A DNA stretch of 42,084 nt from Collinsella aerofaciens (lineage in GTDB: Bacteria; Actinomycetota; Coriobacteriia; Coriobacteriales; Coriobacteriaceae). Positions 40,831 to 42,084 of this stretch are shown piece by piece (position 1 is the first letter of the stretch; every line of letters begins with the position of its first letter). The position numbers were made by a program, and so were the translations under genes. Below the pieces are notes generated by a model. That model was not told the DNA's origin, did no database searches, and saw only the letters and a list, made by a program, of their open reading frames with translations. The stretch covers positions 1-42,084 of the forward strand of contig NZ_JADPCH010000021.1 in the NCBI RefSeq assembly GCF_015670745.1, given 5' to 3'.

Positions 40831-41958
40831 ATGACGACTTCTTATAAAACGATGGTGGTAAAGATCGGTTCGTCCACGGTGGTGGGCGCCGATGGCAAGG
40901 TCAACCGCGCCTTTATCGGCGGACTTGCCGATCAAGCCGCAGCGCTGCGCAAGCTCGGCTGGCGTCTGGTCGTGGTGAGCTCGGGCGCTATTGCCTGTGG
41001 CTATCCCGTGTTGGGCTTCGACCGCAAGCCGGTCGGCGACCTTCCGAGCCTGCAGGCCTGCGCCTCGGCTGGTCAGTGCATCATCTCGTCGGCCTACGAC
41101 GAGGAGTTCCATGCGCGCGACCTGCTCACCTCGCTCGTGCTGCTCACGCGTCACGACACGGCGCGTCGCACGTCCTACCTGCACGCGCGCGACGCCCTGC
41201 TGCGTCTGGTGGAGCTGGGCGTGGTGCCGGTCGTCAACGAGAACGACACCGTTACCGTCGACGAGATCAAGTTTGGCGACAACGACACACTGGCGGCGCT
41301 CGTGAGCTGCCTGGTATCTGCCGATCTGTGCGTGACGCTCTCGGACATCGATGGTCTCTATACTGCCAATCCGCATGAGGACCCCACGGCCGAGTTTGTT
41401 CCTGTCGTGCATAAGATCGATGCCAAGATTATTGCCTCGGCGGGCGATTCTTCCACATCGGTGGGCACGGGCGGCATGATTACCAAGATCCGCGCGAGTC
41501 GCATCCTGATGACGGCGGGCATTCAGAGCGTGATTTGCTCGGGCGAGGAGCCCGATGCGCTCGTGCGCCTCGCCCGCGGCGAGAGCGTGGGCACGCTGTT
41601 CGATCCGCCGGCGGAGCGTCTGGACATCGCGCCCCGCAAGCTGTGGATCGCGCTGGGCGACAAGGCACATGGGTCGGTGACGGTTGATGATGGTGCTGCG
41701 AAGGCGCTGGTTAGCCGTGGCTCTTCCTTGCTTGCGGTGGGTATTCGCGAGGTCGATGGCCAGTTTGCCGAGGGCGATGTGCTCGATGTGTGCGATCCGA
41801 GCGGTATGGTCGTCGCCCGCGGTATCGCCGAGGCCGATTCGGACGTGCTGGAACTTGCTGCCGGTCGCCGCCAGGACCAGATCGCCAGCAACCGCCTGCT
41901 CGCTAACCTGGCCGAGAAGCCGGCGATACACAGGGATAACTTGATCGTATTTGCATAA
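40831..41958 (+). CDS. proB: Glutamate 5-kinase
   Basis: First enzyme of proline synthesis, phosphorylating glutamate. 375 aa. The amino-acid-kinase domain (1-260) has VVKIGSSTVV, VVSSGAIACG, NENDTVTVDEIKFGDNDTLAALV and GTGGMITKIRAS; a C-terminal PUA domain (about 280-365) follows, typical of full-length ProB. The ATG lacks a clear ribosome site; an internal ATG at 40852 would remove the start of the first strand and is less likely. No proA is in the window after the terminator. Confidence 0.94.
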   Translation: MTTSYKTMVVKIGSSTVVGADGKVNRAFIGGLADQAAALRKLGWRLVVVSSGAIACGYPVLGFDRKPVGDLPSLQACASAGQCIISSAYDEEFHARDLLTSLVLLTRHDTARRTSYLHARDALLRLVELGVVPVVNENDTVTVDEIKFGDNDTLAALVSCLVSADLCVTLSDIDGLYTANPHEDPTAEFVPVVHKIDAKIIASAGDSSTSVGTGGMITKIRASRILMTAGIQSVICSGEEPDALVRLARGESVGTLFDPPAERLDIAPRKLWIALGDKAHGSVTVDDGAAKALVSRGSSLLAVGIREVDGQFAEGDVLDVCDPSGMVVARGIAEADSDVLELAAGRRQDQIASNRLLANLAEKPAIHRDNLIVFA

Positions 41959-41960
41959 AG

Positions 41961-42003
41961 AAAGACAGCACTGCGGATCGTTTCCCGCAGCGCTGTCTTT
42001 CTC
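41961..42003 (+). terminator. Terminator of proB
   Basis: AAAGACAGCACTGCGG pairs with CCGCAGCGCTGTCTTT (one mismatch), 8-nt loop, then TTTCTC. A GTGCCGGCACTTGGGGACG repeat copy follows at 42004-42030. Confidence 0.85.
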
Positions 42004-42030
42004 GTGCCGGCACTTGGGGACGTTCCTTTT
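42004..42030. repeat. GTGCCGGCACTTNGGGACG repeat, copy at window end
   Basis: GTGCCGGCACTTGGGGACG then TTCCTTTT matches the unit in the 29260 cluster and at 6745. The remaining 54 bp of the window show no gene. Confidence 0.65.
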
Positions 42031-42084
42031 AATATGAGCAGGACATTGTCAAGAGGCAAAATCGGGCCTGGCCCCAACGATATG

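Overview
The window looks like the chromosome of a high-GC Gram-positive gut anaerobe of the Coriobacteriia, most likely Collinsella. This is inferred from the overall gene repertoire, strong G/C bias at third codon positions, AGGA-type ribosome sites, and families of short palindromic intergenic repeats that I associate with Collinsella from memory. No database search was possible. Almost all of the window is ordinary housekeeping sequence. It holds about 38 protein genes, one tRNA, one probable 6S RNA, many intrinsic terminators and several families of dispersed palindromes.

Layout, left to right. A phosphate-uptake operon pstSCAB (276-3936) has no phoU. It is followed by an ABC-F ATPase, a HAD phosphatase and a small DtxR/MntR-type metal repressor (6945-7334). 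A zinc/cadmium resistance operon reads leftward (10318-7618): an SmtB-type ArsR repressor, a free-standing HMA metal-binding protein and a P1B-type ATPase without its own HMA domain. Next is a visibly AT-rich accessory island (10467-12319) with one gene for a restriction-endonuclease-fold protein, bracketed by two inverted-repeat modules. Then come a DEDDh exonuclease, a histidine-rich heavy-metal permease, YaiI- and HdeD-like genes, a nitroreductase and two tandem histidine phosphatases.

The middle holds the leftward serine pathway (serC-serA), followed by an M20 peptidase gene interrupted by an in-frame TGA and a reduced DUF1015-like gene. After these are a CPA1 antiporter, a PPP-type phosphoesterase, a flippase, an L-lactate permease, PEP carboxykinase (pckA), a B3/B4-domain protein, a MarR regulator, a DegV protein and an MGMT-fold protein. 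The right end has trpS, a WecA-type sugar-phosphate transferase, the 6S RNA candidate, a radical SAM protein, tRNA-Ala(CGC), a small membrane protein, pncB and proB.

The best new leads are regulatory or mobile. (1) Four copies of a ~30-bp motif form two inverted-repeat modules around the 10.7-11.9 kb gene. (2) A half-site GGNYAACTW is shared by the DtxR-like gene's own upstream region and the promoter of the His-rich permease about 6.6 kb away, suggesting a small metal regulon. (3) Three SmtB-like palindromes control the zinc operon, one filling the spacer of a near-perfect consensus promoter and one placed inside the operon ahead of the ATPase. (4) A 19-bp DtxR-like iron box lies before the nitroreductase. 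(5) Several palindromic repeat families serve as gene-end hairpins.
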